From positions 1-5,727 of the forward strand of contig PCTK01000128.1 in NCBI GenBank assembly GCA_002786505.1: DNA of 5,727 nt, written 5' to 3'. Positions 5,004 to 5,727 of this stretch are shown in pieces. Position numbers and translations under genes: made by a program. The stretch is from Nitrospinae bacterium CG22_combo_CG10-13_8_21_14_all_47_10. Lineage in GTDB: Bacteria; Nitrospinota; Nitrospinia; Nitrospinales; VA-1. Positions within the stretch are counted from its first letter, which is position 1. Each line of letters starts with the position of its first letter. The notes beneath the pieces are model-generated. The model had not been told where the DNA came from. It saw only the letters and a program-made list of their open reading frames with translations, and did not search any database.

Positions 5004-5727
5004 ATGCGAATCGACCGGGTATTCACCAAAGATCATCAGGATCCCTACGAGGGGGTTCGCTTTGTCGAGCGGGTTTCTAAAATCACCAATGCTAATGGTT
5101 CTGTGGTTTCTGAAATCAAGAACGTTTTGGTGCCTGATACCTGGTCGCAGGTGGCGGTCGATATTATGGCGCAGAAATACTTCCGCAAGGCGGGGGTTCC
5201 GGCCCGGTTAAAAAAGAAGTTCGAGCCGGGGTTGCCCGAATGGCTCTGCCCATCGGTGCCGGATGAACAAGCCCTGAACCAGCTTCCCCCGTCGGCGCAG
5301 TTTTCCCGCGAAACCACATCGCAGGAAGTTTTTCATCGTTTGGCCGGGTGCTGGACGTATTGGGGATGGAAAAATAATTGTTTCAGCAGTGAGAAAGACG
5401 CGCGCAGTTATTATGATGAAATGCGCTACATGTTAGCCCGGCAGTTGGCGGCCCCCAATTCTCCGCAATGGTTCAACACGGGCATGAACTGGGCTTATGG
5501 TCTGGAAGGGCCCGCGCAAGGGCATTATTATTTCGACCAGGAAACGGCAACACTGCAAAAATCCAGGAATGCTTATGAGCGGCCACAACCGCATGCCTGC
5601 TTCATTCTTTCCGTGGATGATGATCTGGTGGGCGAGGGGGGGATCATGGATTTGTGGCGGCAGGAAGCCCGGCTTTTCAAGTTCGGGTCTGGAACCGGGA
5701 GCAACTTCTCCAATCTGCGCGGAGATG
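5004..5727 (+). CDS. nrdJ: Coenzyme B12-dependent (class II) ribonucleotide reductase, N-terminal part
   Basis: Reduces ribonucleotides to deoxyribonucleotides using adenosylcobalamin to make the thiyl radical, so it works with or without oxygen and needs no second subunit. The window holds the first 241 codons of a protein that in this long subfamily is usually about 1,200 residues; the rest lies beyond 5727. Recognisable stretches are VPDTWSQVAVDIMAQKYFRKAG (43-64 region), the TYWGWK segment near 118-123, APNSPQWFNTG (150-160), GHYYFD, RPQPHACFI (193-201) and the block GGIMDLWRQEARLFKFGSGTGSNFSNLRGD at 212-241. Cys199 in HACF is the position of the first redox-active cysteine of the reductase barrel, by family knowledge. 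The start is fixed by a GGAG site six bases upstream and by good agreement with the family N-terminus. The tandem NrdR-like boxes on its promoter independently agree with the assignment. No frameshift is seen in the part present. Confidence 0.95.
   Translation, partial: MRIDRVFTKDHQDPYEGVRFVERVSKITNANGSVVSEIKNVLVPDTWSQVAVDIMAQKYFRKAGVPARLKKKFEPGLPEWLCPSVPDEQALNQLPPSAQFSRETTSQEVFHRLAGCWTYWGWKNNCFSSEKDARSYYDEMRYMLARQLAAPNSPQWFNTGMNWAYGLEGPAQGHYYFDQETATLQKSRNAYERPQPHACFILSVDDDLVGEGGIMDLWRQEARLFKFGSGTGSNFSNLRGD

Overview
The window looks like chromosomal housekeeping DNA from a Gram-negative bacterium. The signs are a guaB-guaA purine operon, a secreted (probably periplasmic) transglutaminase-like protein with a Sec signal peptide, and the start of a long coenzyme B12-dependent ribonucleotide reductase. 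The genes have balanced base composition and the spacers are AT-rich. A palindromic intergenic repeat of the ATTCCY...GGGAAT type fits proteobacterial, delta-proteobacterial or Nitrospinota-like genomes. Any narrower assignment would be a guess.

Layout. From 1 to 2971 the minus strand carries guaB (IMP dehydrogenase, complete) followed 38 bp later by guaA (GMP synthase, whose last ~35 codons lie beyond base 1). Together they turn IMP into XMP and then GMP. From 2972 to 3185 lies a 214-bp divergent spacer. It holds a strong extended -10 promoter for guaB that fires almost at the start codon, an 11-bp inverted repeat that duplicates this -10, a dRS3-like palindromic repeat, and a probable promoter for the rightward gene. 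From 3186 to 4628 is a single plus-strand gene for a secreted transglutaminase-fold protein with an intact Cys-His-Asp triad. From 4629 to 5003 is a 375-bp AT-rich spacer with no convincing gene. It contains two alternative long-range stems, and then a TTGACA promoter overlapped by two NrdR-box-like sites 31 bp apart, the second embedded in a 22-bp palindrome. From 5004 to the end is the first 241 codons of nrdJ (class II ribonucleotide reductase).

How the genes relate. guaBA and nrdJ both serve nucleotide supply (GMP; deoxynucleotides), but they are separate transcription units with the transglutaminase gene between them, and nothing shows co-regulation. The best-supported regulatory story is NrdR repression of nrdJ. 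The most unusual feature is that guaB, and perhaps the transglutaminase gene, appears to be transcribed from at or within a few bases of its start codon. No mobile element, phage, CRISPR, RNA gene or defence system was seen.
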